Below are positions 8,247-15,213 of a DNA stretch of 58,785 nucleotides, one piece after another. Location of the stretch: positions 1-58,785 of the forward strand of contig JAFTPE010000023.1 in the NCBI GenBank assembly GCA_017463425.1. Reading direction: 5' to 3'. Positions within the stretch are counted from its first letter, which is position 1. Each line of letters starts with the position of its first letter. The notes under the pieces are model-generated. The model worked only from the letters and a program-made list of their open reading frames with translations, was not told the origin of the DNA and made no database searches. A program made the position numbers and the translations under genes. The DNA is from Clostridia bacterium (lineage in GTDB: Bacteria; Bacillota; Clostridia; Christensenellales; Borkfalkiaceae).

Positions 8247-10688
8247 TTAGTCTTTTGGTTTGCGTAAGATAAGATAATCGACCAATCCGCCGATAATGCC
8301 GAATCCAAGCAAGATATATACCATTCGCCAAATGGAATCGGTGTTGCTTTCCGTCGCGCCGAATTCAAGTAGGTTTTCTATCGCCTCGCCGTCGGTTGCG
8401 GTTACGTAGGATTGGGGGATATAGCCCGTTTGTATCGCGCCGTTTTCGTCCGTGTACGAAACGTAATAATACGCGCGTTCTAATTGGTTAAATTCGCCAA
8501 GTAATTGGATTTTTGCGCCGCGCGACATATTGCATACGGACAGCGACGGGTGTAAAAAGGGGAATTTATACAGCGAAATTGCGTTGGATAAATACCCTGT
8601 TTTTTGTTCGTCGTAGGGTTTTGTGTATTCGTCCGCGGAAAGTTTTTCACAGGACGAGGCGTATACGAGATAGGTGGAATATTGCCGTGTGTCGGCGTTG
8701 TAATACGCCAACAAATCGTAATCGCCCGATTCGCCTATTTTCAGCGCGGAAAATTGCGTTTCGGCGCGTTTGAAATCTACGTAAGGGAAGGTTGTCGCGC
8801 CTTTGAACGTGTTGAAATCAAATTCGACCAAAAGTGCGTCTTTTTGCACTTTTACAACGGAAACCGATTGCGAGGCTGCATTGAAAATTGTGTCGTCTGC
8901 GCCGTTTGTCGGAATATCTTTTACCGTGGGAAGTTGCAATTTCGGCGTTTGCGCCAAATAATTGTCTTTATACAAAACGTAAGTCGCGTTGTTTTCAATG
9001 CCGAATGCAAACGATTGCACGTCTTGCGTTGCGTTGTATACGTACGCGACGTCGTTTAAGGCGTAGGTTGTATCTTCCGTATAATTGCCCGTATTGTGCG
9101 TAGGCGCAATGAATTTTTGAATGGAATTTTCGATAAATGCGTATAAATTGCCGCTGTAATCGATTGCAAATTTTTTCGTTTCCGCAGGCAAAGCGTTGAA
9201 AATTTCCGTTTCTTGCGGTTTTGCGGAAAGGAATTCCGTTTCGGTATAGCGATAGACGTTTTTACCGCACGCCACGTACAAATTGCCGTGCGCGTCGCAA
9301 GAGAGGAGGGTGGGCAAGCGCGTGGAGTCTTTTTTTGTAAAGCTCCATTCCCATTTGCCGTCTGCGTTTTGCGTCAATGCGTAATAATAATTTTTTTCGG
9401 TTACGAGATAATACGCGCCGTACACGCCTGCCACGCCGACGATATTACCGTTGAATTTGTCGTAAGAAATCAGCGGTTGACCGTAATTGTTTGCGGACAA
9501 GTCGTACAGCGTCGTTTGCGTTTGGTTGGCAACGAGAACGCTGTGGGCGTCGCCCGTGATGAATTTTGCGCTGAGCTTTGATTCAACGGGCGTTTTAAAA
9601 ACGCCGGTTTTTGTGTCGTAAACGGAAATGCGTTCGTTGCCGTTGTCGGCGATTAAGAGCGTGTTTCCAACGAAACAAACGTCAGAGGCGTTGTTTAAAC
9701 GGGTTTTTGACGACGACGCGCCGCAAATTTCAAAATCGGTGAAAGCGGCGGTTTTTAAAGAATATTGTTTTATCGTGGCGTTTTTAATCGCGTAGACGAA
9801 ATCGCCAAGTAAGGTCAAAGCGGAAAATCCGCCCTGTTCCGTATGGACGGGCGTAAGCGCGCTCGTCTCTTTGTTGTCGGAAAAGGAAAGGAAATCGTAG
9901 GCGAAAAATTCGCCGTCTGCCGTTGCGCAATAGAAAACGTTTTCCGAAATCGTCATAGACAGTAAATCGGAAGAAAACGCTGCGACAAACGCCTTTTCCG
10001 CGGTGTTTTCAGGGTTGATTTTGCGTAAATATTTGCCCCCGTCGGTGTAGTAGAGTTCGTCTTTATAAAAGGCGAGGGTGGGGGTGAGCGCTAAGTTTTC
10101 GACCAACGTGGTTGCCGAAGAAATTTTTAAATCAGACAGCAAAGTTTTGGAAATTTGCGATTCGCCGCCCGAGGTGTTTGTGAAATAGAGAATGTTGCCG
10201 TGAATTACGAACGTACTGCATACAAATCCCGTGGCTGTCGCAGTCGGCGTTTCCTTTACGGCAAGATCGACGGGGTCGAGGATATACAAATACGTGGACG
10301 CGTCCAAAAAATAGAGATTGCCGAAATTGTCAAATTGCAATTTGGTAACTTTGTTTTTAGACGGCGCGTCGTTGACTTCGTGGATATATTTACGGTAGAT
10401 ATCCTCTTTTTGGTCGTAAACGAAAATGGTGTTGCCGTCCGCTATCGCCGTGTAATCGTCGTTGACAGCCAAATCGTTGGGGGCGGACAAGTTGAGATAT
10501 TGACGATAGGTGGAGGGGGATAACAATTCGGGTTGCGGGGTAGAAAAAACCGTTTCCGCAACCGCTGTGATTTCGCGGTTTTGTTGGGGATTTTTTGCAA
10601 AAAACCCTACCGCGAACGTGGAAACGGACGCGGTGATTGCGCAAACAAAAGCGCAAAGTTTTGAAATTGTTGTCCTCATTTTTTTCAT
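8247..10688 (-). CDS. Large exported protein, beta-propeller-like with C-terminal membrane anchor
   Basis: I do not recognise a named family. The 813-aa product has an N-terminal signal sequence (MKKMRTT then a hydrophobic stretch to about residue 28). The body of about 600 residues contains recurring short beta-strand units (LYFLDASTYLYILDP, LYYTDGGKYLRKINP, NLYVACGKNVYRY) like NHL/PQQ-type propeller blades. An SH3-like segment near residues 690-770 (AYYYVSYTDENGAIQTGYIP) precedes one membrane helix (about 782-803) and a short basic tail RKPKD. It should sit outside the membrane, anchored at its C-terminus. The promoter -10 box ends only eight bases before the ATG and no ribosome site is visible, so the mRNA is probably leaderless. 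The same SH3-plus-helix ending is seen in the 240-aa protein at 12476. Confidence 0.7.
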   Translation of the reverse strand: MKKMRTTISKLCAFVCAITASVSTFAVGFFAKNPQQNREITAVAETVFSTPQPELLSPSTYRQYLNLSAPNDLAVNDDYTAIADGNTIFVYDQKEDIYRKYIHEVNDAPSKNKVTKLQFDNFGNLYFLDASTYLYILDPVDLAVKETPTATATGFVCSTFVIHGNILYFTNTSGGESQISKTLLSDLKISSATTLVENLALTPTLAFYKDELYYTDGGKYLRKINPENTAEKAFVAAFSSDLLSMTISENVFYCATADGEFFAYDFLSFSDNKETSALTPVHTEQGGFSALTLLGDFVYAIKNATIKQYSLKTAAFTDFEICGASSSKTRLNNASDVCFVGNTLLIADNGNERISVYDTKTGVFKTPVESKLSAKFITGDAHSVLVANQTQTTLYDLSANNYGQPLISYDKFNGNIVGVAGVYGAYYLVTEKNYYYALTQNADGKWEWSFTKKDSTRLPTLLSCDAHGNLYVACGKNVYRYTETEFLSAKPQETEIFNALPAETKKFAIDYSGNLYAFIENSIQKFIAPTHNTGNYTEDTTYALNDVAYVYNATQDVQSFAFGIENNATYVLYKDNYLAQTPKLQLPTVKDIPTNGADDTIFNAASQSVSVVKVQKDALLVEFDFNTFKGATTFPYVDFKRAETQFSALKIGESGDYDLLAYYNADTRQYSTYLVYASSCEKLSADEYTKPYDEQKTGYLSNAISLYKFPFLHPSLSVCNMSRGAKIQLLGEFNQLERAYYYVSYTDENGAIQTGYIPQSYVTATDGEAIENLLEFGATESNTDSIWRMVYILLGFGIIGGLVDYLILRKPKD

Positions 10689-10696
10689 ACTTTATT

Positions 10697-10725
10697 ATTA
10701 TACCATATTTTAGAAGAAAAAGCAA
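10697..10725 (-). promoter_or_regulatory. Promoter of the 813-aa gene (leaderless start)
   Basis: On the minus strand TTGCTT, a 17-base spacer and TATAAT end eight bases before the ATG at 10688. Transcription would begin at or within one or two bases of the start codon. Confidence 0.7.
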
Positions 10726-10875
10726 TGGATTGAAAAGAATTTTTTTTGTTTTATTTAAGGGGATACGCTCGACTACATTCACTACGTTCATTTCGCTCGG
10801 TATGACAGGAGTCCCACCCTTTGTAGAGAACAGTCTTGACTGTTGTGCGATTTACAATAAAAAATCGTTGACTTT
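10703..10875. repeat. 173-bp repeat, copy 1
   Basis: Nearly identical to 45173-45344 (a handful of changes and one indel in a T-run). The unit contains AAGCAATGGATTGAAAAG, the motif GATACGCTCGAC...CGCTCGGTATGACAGG, the palindrome ACAGTCTTGACTGT and ends at GTTGACTTT. In this copy the left end supplies the promoter of the 813-aa gene and the right end supplies the -35 box of the downstream RNA gene. Confidence 0.9.
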
Positions 10876-10896
10876 TTGTAAAAAATTGCGTATAAT
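10868..10896 (+). promoter_or_regulatory. Promoter of the structured RNA gene
   Basis: TTGACT (10868-10873), 17 bases, TATAAT (10891-10896). The expected start is near 10903, the first base of the outer stem of the RNA below. Confidence 0.78.
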
Positions 10897-10902
10897 AAAA
10901 AC

Positions 10903-11113
10903 GCAACAATCTTATTTTAATCCTAAAGGAGTTTCTTTTACATTACAATTATATAAATAAAAAGCAAAGGATATAATCTTGGTGGATTATATCTAATCGA
11001 TTTTATACGAAAATCCTTTGCGGTTAGTAGTGTAAAAGAAAATAAGGTTGTTGCAGACTTTCGTGACGATATATTCTACAGTGTCGTTCTCGAAAGGGGG
11101 CGACATTTTTTTT
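10903..11113 (+). ncRNA. Candidate structured small RNA of about 210 nt with its own promoter and terminator
   Basis: The predicted start lies at GCAACAATCTTATTTT (10903-10918), which pairs with AAAATAAGGTTGTTGC (11039-11054). Inside are TTTCTTTTACATTAC (10932-10946) with GTAGTGTAAAAGAAA (11027-11041, sharing its end with the outer stem), GCAAAGGAT/ATCCTTTGC (10964-10972/11013-11021) and the hairpin GATATAATC-TTGGTG-GATTATATC. The result is a rod with asymmetric internal loops. A clear intrinsic terminator follows: TGTCGTTCTC-GAAA-GGGGGCGACA and eight T. The size, closing stem and bubble recall 6S RNA, but no sequence signature confirms that. A cis-acting leader for the 141-aa gene 25 bases downstream is the main alternative. 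Confidence 0.6.
11082..11113 (+). terminator. Intrinsic terminator of the small RNA
   Basis: Ten-base-pair stem 11082-11091/11096-11105 with a GAAA tetraloop and eight T (11106-11113). Confidence 0.88.
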
Positions 11114-11137
11114 GCAAAAAATGAAAGAGGTGAAAAA

Positions 11138-11563
11138 ATGAAAAAATTGTCAAACGAGCAGCGAGAGGAATTGATGATATGGGCAGAAGATAGGCTACAA
11201 CTGTATAGAGTGAACAACAAATGGAAACAAGAGGAAGAAATGGAGAATAAAATAGAAACTTGCGACGATTTGTCGAAGGAAAAACGAGAAGGTTGGATAA
11301 AATTGAAAGACAGATTGGGGATACAAGAGGGGATAGATAAGGCAAGGCGGAAACGGGCAAAATTGTATGCGGAATTGAGTGCAAGAATAGAAGAACTAGA
11401 ACCGAAAAACAACGAACTGTATGCGTTAATGCCGAAATATGTGAAACGCACTATAAAAGATAAAGACGAATTTATGCAAGGGATAATGAGCAAAAAAACG
11501 TTGAAACGATTGAAAATATTGTGTTTAAGATGTAGGGCAATTTTATTATTTCAAGAAGAATGA
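11138..11563 (+). CDS. Unknown 141-aa charged protein at the left edge of the phage module
   Basis: I do not recognise this gene. The ATG at 11138 follows gaaagaggtgaaaaa. The frame is open further upstream to 11048, but that stretch contains the RNA terminator. The product is very rich in Lys, Glu and Arg, mainly helical with coiled-coil character (IEELEPKNNELYALMPKYVKR near the middle), and has no membrane segment. Codon use is more A-rich than in the neighbouring housekeeping genes, which fits acquired DNA. It is transcribed alone, with terminators on both sides, so its expression depends on read-through of the small-RNA terminator or on a promoter I did not find. Confidence 0.5.
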   Translation: MKKLSNEQREELMIWAEDRLQLYRVNNKWKQEEEMENKIETCDDLSKEKREGWIKLKDRLGIQEGIDKARRKRAKLYAELSARIEELEPKNNELYALMPKYVKRTIKDKDEFMQGIMSKKTLKRLKILCLRCRAILLFQEE

Positions 11564-11570
11564 AAAAAAA

Positions 11571-11606
11571 CGAGCCGATAGGGTAAAACCTGTCGGCTCG
11601 GTTTTT
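11571..11606 (+). terminator. Intrinsic terminator after the 141-aa gene
   Basis: CGAGCCGATAGG/CCTGTCGGCTCG (one G-U pair) with a six-base loop followed by T5. Confidence 0.88.
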
Positions 11607-11611
11607 ATTTA

Positions 11612-11715
11612 GGGATACGCTCGACTTCGGCTTACGCCTACGCTCGGTATGAGAAAAAAGTTGTTCGCTTGGTTATAGTTTATGGCGGAACGGTCAAGAC
11701 CGTTCTCTACATTTT
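11612..11715. repeat. Diverged copy of the dispersed GATACGCTC/GGTATGA repeat
   Basis: GGGATACGCTCGAC...CTACGCTCGGTATGAG is followed by GGCGGAACGGTCAAGACCGTTCTC, an inverted version of the AGAACRGTC palindrome that accompanies the same motif in the 173-bp repeat. The element is noncoding. Confidence 0.65.
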
Positions 11716-11788
11716 CTTTGAAAAGCAAAAAAAGAGGAAAAATTTGGAAAAAATTAAAAAAATAGGCATACAGTTGTCTGGTTTTATG

Positions 11789-11823
11789 TGTTATACTCGA
11801 CTAAAAAGACGAACAAATGTTCG
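11789..11823 (+). promoter_or_regulatory. Extended -10 promoter with a LexA-type SOS box
   Basis: TGTTATACT (11789-11797) is an extended -10 element without an obvious -35. The palindrome CGAACAAATGTTCG (11810-11823) lies just past the expected start point. It matches the Gram-positive LexA/DinR operator consensus CGAACRNRYGTTYC in all but the last base. LexA bound there would block transcription into the phage module until DNA damage occurs. Confidence 0.68.
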
Positions 11824-11839
11824 GATTTTTGCAAAAAAG

Positions 11840-11909
11840 TTGGCAGTACCCTCTTGCAAAATTGGGAATCGGTGGCATAATATGCGCGTCGCTGAGGCAA
11901 GGGTGCCAA
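11840..11909 (+). promoter_or_regulatory. Inverted-repeat leader ahead of the phage regulator gene
   Basis: TTGGCAgtaCCCTcTTGC (11840-11857) can pair with GCAAGGGTGCCAA (11897-11909) around a 39-base loop. It lies between the SOS promoter and the TTG start at 11942. Its role is unknown. Confidence 0.4.
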
Positions 11910-11941
11910 TGAGAGAATAGAAAAAAGCGAGGTGAGTTGTT

Positions 11942-12457
11942 TTGGAAAATTATGTAAAGGTGGTATTGTACGTATATCCGTTGTTGGAAACGATTGGGGA
12001 AGATTACGCAGAGCATATAAAAAATAAGGCGTTGCTTTCCTATAAAGCGACGCGGACGGAAGATTTGGCGATTTATCTTGCGGAGGAAATTCTTGCTAAG
12101 GAAAAATTGGAATGGTTAAAAGGAGTCGTGGACGGGATTTTGGAAAAACTGAGCGACGTGGAAAGGACTTTGGTTGCCATACGGTATTTTGGGAAACGGA
12201 GAAAGGTGCGGACGTTTTTGAGGTTGAAAGAAAGGAGCGAACGAGGCTTGGATTCGTGGAGCGAACGAGAGTATTTCCGAAAACAAAAGAGATTGTCGGA
12301 TAAAATGGGCGCAATGTTGGCTGTTGCCGGTTTGACGAAGGAAAGGTATGAAAAGGAATTTTCGGGAATGGAATTGTTTTCAAAAGTGGACAGGTTTGTT
12401 TCTGAGGGGAGAGATAAAAAAATGACGCAGGACGAGAGGCGTTGGCTGTGTAAGTGA
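11942..12457 (+). CDS. Probable phage transcriptional regulator (ArpU/sigma-like), 171 aa
   Basis: The 171-aa product starts at TTG with gcgaggtgag eight bases upstream. It has the look of the phage late-regulator or sigma-like families (ArpU/DUF1492 type): a helical N-terminus, then ILEKLSDVERTLVAIRYFGKRRK, which resembles the start of a sigma region 4, and a C-terminal helical pair around EYFRKQKRLSDKMGAMLAVAGL. The resemblance is by eye and no single motif proves it. The position, first in the SOS-controlled module before terminase, is where such regulators or small terminases are often found. A TerS role is the alternative. Confidence 0.42.
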   Translation: MENYVKVVLYVYPLLETIGEDYAEHIKNKALLSYKATRTEDLAIYLAEEILAKEKLEWLKGVVDGILEKLSDVERTLVAIRYFGKRRKVRTFLRLKERSERGLDSWSEREYFRKQKRLSDKMGAMLAVAGLTKERYEKEFSGMELFSKVDRFVSEGRDKKMTQDERRWLCK

Positions 12458-12475
12458 TGCGGAAAATAACGGTGG

Positions 12476-13198
12476 TTATTCGTCGGATTCGTAAGGGGGG
12501 CGACGGGGCGGTTTTAAGATGAGGGCGGCGAGGACGGGGACGAGCAGGCAAAGCGCGATTAAAATTGCGATTTGCGCAGGGGAGGATTCGTCGGGGCGGG
12601 GAGCGGAGGGCGAGGAAGAATCGGCGTTGTTTATTTGGGCGAGGTAGTCGGCGTATTCGGGGTTTTCTTCATAGGAGATGGTGGACGGTTTCGTGATATA
12701 GCCGAACGTATCGCCGCGAAGGACGTAACAATAGGTTTCCGAGCCGACTTTATAATCGCCGTAATACACGCAAGTAACGGTGATTTGGTTTAAAAAGGAC
12801 GAGTCGCCTATGGGGGCGTTTTCGATTTGGTATTTGACGTCAAAGACATAATACAAATAGGGGCGCAGAGGGGTATAGGGAACGAAAGTAAGCTGTGAGG
12901 TTTTGGCATAACCTGTTAATTTTCGGGAAGTATCGTCGTCGTATAAGTATTCGATTTTGCAATAATCGTCGTTGGCTTCTAAGATTTTGACGTAGTAAGT
13001 TTTGGGTAGGAGGAAAACGCCGCGACGTTCGTCGGGGGCGGCGTAGAAAAAGACGTCGTCAGAGAGAATACAGGCATAGGTTTGTCCTGAGTACGTATCG
13101 GCGTGCGCGCGGATAGGCGCGACGTAAGAAAACGACGCGATTATAACGGATATAAAATAAAAAAGGGGCAAAATTGCCGAAAGTAGGAATTTTTTCAT
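12476..13198 (-). CDS. Exported SH3-like protein with C-terminal membrane anchor (240 aa)
   Basis: The gene is on the opposite strand to all surrounding phage genes. The product has a signal sequence (MKKFLLSAILPLFYFISVII...AHA, cleavage near residue 33), then two probable SH3-like beta units (ending near LTGYAKTSQL and GDTFGYITKPS). A Ser/Pro/Asp linker leads to one membrane helix (about 208-226) and a short basic tail ending PPYESDE. The architecture repeats the C-terminal end of the 813-aa protein at 8247-10688. I infer a cell-envelope protein, possibly a lysogenic conversion (moron) gene or a host gene interrupted by the module. No named function can be given. Confidence 0.6.
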   Translation of the reverse strand: MKKFLLSAILPLFYFISVIIASFSYVAPIRAHADTYSGQTYACILSDDVFFYAAPDERRGVFLLPKTYYVKILEANDDYCKIEYLYDDDTSRKLTGYAKTSQLTFVPYTPLRPYLYYVFDVKYQIENAPIGDSSFLNQITVTCVYYGDYKVGSETYCYVLRGDTFGYITKPSTISYEENPEYADYLAQINNADSSSPSAPRPDESSPAQIAILIALCLLVPVLAALILKPPRRPPYESDE

Positions 13199-13276
13199 AA
13201 TCTTCTTCGTGAAAACCGTTATTGGTACGGATAGGATTATACAGCATAGGCGAGGGGATTTTTTGGAAGATTGGCG

Positions 13277-14719
13277 GTGTTTATGAAAGATATTGTAGAA
13301 AAGTTGCGGCGTATAGAGGCAGAAATAGAGAAACGAAAGGAGCAGGATTGTTTAGCGGCGTACAATACGGGGAAAATCGTACACGAAAAGCAAGTGGCGT
13401 TTCACAAGTGTCAAAAACGCAACCGTTGGGTGTTTGGTGGGAACCGTTCGGGAAAAACCGAGTGCGGCGCGGTGGAATGTGTGTATATGGCGAGAGGGGT
13501 GCATCCGTATCGGGAGAATAAAAAAGAGGTGTGCGGTTGGGTGGTTTCCCTTTCTTCGCAAGTGCAACGGGACGTGGCGCAAAAGAAGATTTTGCGGTAT
13601 TTGCGGAAAGATTGGATTGAAGAAATTGTGATGTTGAGTGGTAGAAAGGACGCGCCTGAGGACGGGATTATTGATTTTATCCGTGTAAAAAACGTGTTTG
13701 GGGGAAGTTCGGTAATCGGGTTTAAAAGTTGCGATCAGGGCAGGGAAAAGTTTCAAGGCGCGTCGCTTGATTTTGTGTGGTTTGACGAAGAACCGCCTGA
13801 GGATATTTATCGGGAATGTCGCATGAGGGTTATGGATAGGCGCGGGGACGTGTTTGGGACTATGACGCCTTTGAAAGGATTGACGTTTGTATATAACGAG
13901 ATTTATTTGAATCGGAACGGGGATTCGGAAACTTGGTACGAGTTTGTGGAATGGAGCGACAATCCGTATTTGGATAAGGACGAAGTGCAGTTGATGCAGG
14001 CAAGTTTAGACGAGAGGACTTTGCAAAGCAGGCGATACGGGCGATTTGCGAGCGCGGCGCAAGGGTTGGTGTATCCTGAGTTTGACGAGAACGTACACGT
14101 AATCGAGCCGTTTGCCTTGCCCAAAGAATGGCAGGATACGATTTCGATTGACCCAGGATTGAACAATCCGTTGTCGGCGCATTGGTACGCGGTGGATTTT
14201 GACGACAACGTGTACGTGGTGTATGAACATTACGAGGCGGGGCAGGATATTGATTATCACTCGACGGAAATCAAGCGGATTTGTGAGAAATTGGGGTGGA
14301 AAACGGATTCGAGGGGGAGAGTGTGCGCGTTGATTGACAGCGCGGCGAAGCAACGGACTTTGTCAGGGGTGAAAAGCGTCGTGGAATTGTTTTACGAACG
14401 GGGGATTTTGGTGAATCCCGACGTGGAAAAGGATTTGTTTTCGGGGATAGCTAGGGTGAAAAGTTATTTGAATATCAAAAACGGGTTGCCCAATATTTAT
14501 ATTTTTAATACTTGCGTACATTTGATTCGGGAATTGAAAGGGTATTATTGGGGCAGCGGGGACGCGCCGAGAAAAACGGACGACCACAGCTTGGACGAGA
14601 TGCGGTATTATTTGATGACTCGGCCAAAAAAGACGCCGACTGCGCCGACGTTGAATGCGATACAAAAAGACAAGGAAAAGCGGTTGCGGAATTTGAAGAA
14701 AAAAACGTTTGATTTTTAA
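13277..14719 (+). CDS. terL: Phage terminase large subunit
   Basis: This is the ATP-driven DNA-packaging motor. The N-terminal ATPase has Walker A FGGNRSGKTE (about residue 55), Walker B DFVWFDEEPPED and the coupling motif GTMTPLKG. The C-terminal RNase H-fold nuclease begins ISIDPGLNNP, with acidic residues again in ALIDSAAK and TDDHSLDEMRYYL. Length (about 480 aa) fits P22-like TerL. The start is uncertain: GTG 13277 has GGAAG at ideal spacing, while TTG 13271 and ATG 13283 are in the same frame. It heads the structural gene run, with portal, scaffold and coat following. Confidence 0.9.
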   Translation: MFMKDIVEKLRRIEAEIEKRKEQDCLAAYNTGKIVHEKQVAFHKCQKRNRWVFGGNRSGKTECGAVECVYMARGVHPYRENKKEVCGWVVSLSSQVQRDVAQKKILRYLRKDWIEEIVMLSGRKDAPEDGIIDFIRVKNVFGGSSVIGFKSCDQGREKFQGASLDFVWFDEEPPEDIYRECRMRVMDRRGDVFGTMTPLKGLTFVYNEIYLNRNGDSETWYEFVEWSDNPYLDKDEVQLMQASLDERTLQSRRYGRFASAAQGLVYPEFDENVHVIEPFALPKEWQDTISIDPGLNNPLSAHWYAVDFDDNVYVVYEHYEAGQDIDYHSTEIKRICEKLGWKTDSRGRVCALIDSAAKQRTLSGVKSVVELFYERGILVNPDVEKDLFSGIARVKSYLNIKNGLPNIYIFNTCVHLIRELKGYYWGSGDAPRKTDDHSLDEMRYYLMTRPKKTPTAPTLNAIQKDKEKRLRNLKKKTFDF

Positions 14720-14738
14720 GGCGGATTTTTAAAATGGT

Positions 14739-14758
14739 GGGGGCAGGTGTGCGTTGAA
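14739..14758 (+). repeat. Copy of the 19-base dispersed motif (intergenic)
   Basis: GGGGGCAGGTGTGCGTTGAA lies between terL and the next gene. It is the first of about twelve copies in the window; positions of the others are in the findings. Confidence 0.75.
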
Positions 14759-14788
14759 ATGGGTTTTGGATAGATGTAAGGAGAGGGT

Positions 14789-15187
14789 ATGAGTGAAACG
14801 AAAAAAGAGGAAAAGATAGGGAAAGCGCTTTTGAAAGTGGCGCTTGGATATCAAGTGGCGGAAGTTACGGAAGAATATGCGGAAGTGGACGGGGAATGGA
14901 AACTGATGAAACGAAAAAAGACGAAAAAGGACGTTCCGCCTGATTTGAAAGCGGTGCAACTGTTGATGGGGAGCGAGGAAACGAGGGATTTTTCGGGTTT
15001 GAGCGACGAGGAATTGGAAACTGAAAAAAAACGATTGTTAGAAGAATTGAAAAAGGAGGTGGAAACGGGTGGTGAAAGTGAAGTAAAAAGATTGAAAAAA
15101 CAAGCAAACGGCGAGGGCAAGTGCGAGGTGAAAGAAAAAAAGACTCGGGCAAAACCAAGGAAAAGAGTTGTAAGGAAAAAGGCGTAA
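14789..15187 (+). CDS. Small protein resembling the C-terminal part of phage small terminases (132 aa)
   Basis: The segment GKALLKVALGYQVAEVTEE followed by MKRKKTKKDVPPDLKAVQLLM (about residues 11-60) resembles the conserved end of many phage small terminase subunits (pattern ALGY.v.E...K...PD..A..f.L). The N-terminal DNA-binding helix-turn-helix of those proteins is missing. The rest is a Lys/Glu-rich, probably disordered tail ending RKRVVRKKA. The gene is placed between TerL and portal, with gagaggg before the ATG. It may be a reduced TerS working with another DNA-recognition factor; this is inference from one motif. Confidence 0.42.
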   Translation: MSETKKEEKIGKALLKVALGYQVAEVTEEYAEVDGEWKLMKRKKTKKDVPPDLKAVQLLMGSEETRDFSGLSDEELETEKKRLLEELKKEVETGGESEVKRLKKQANGEGKCEVKEKKTRAKPRKRVVRKKA

Positions 15188-15213
15188 AGCGTTAGAGGGA
15201 GGTAAGAAACGGA

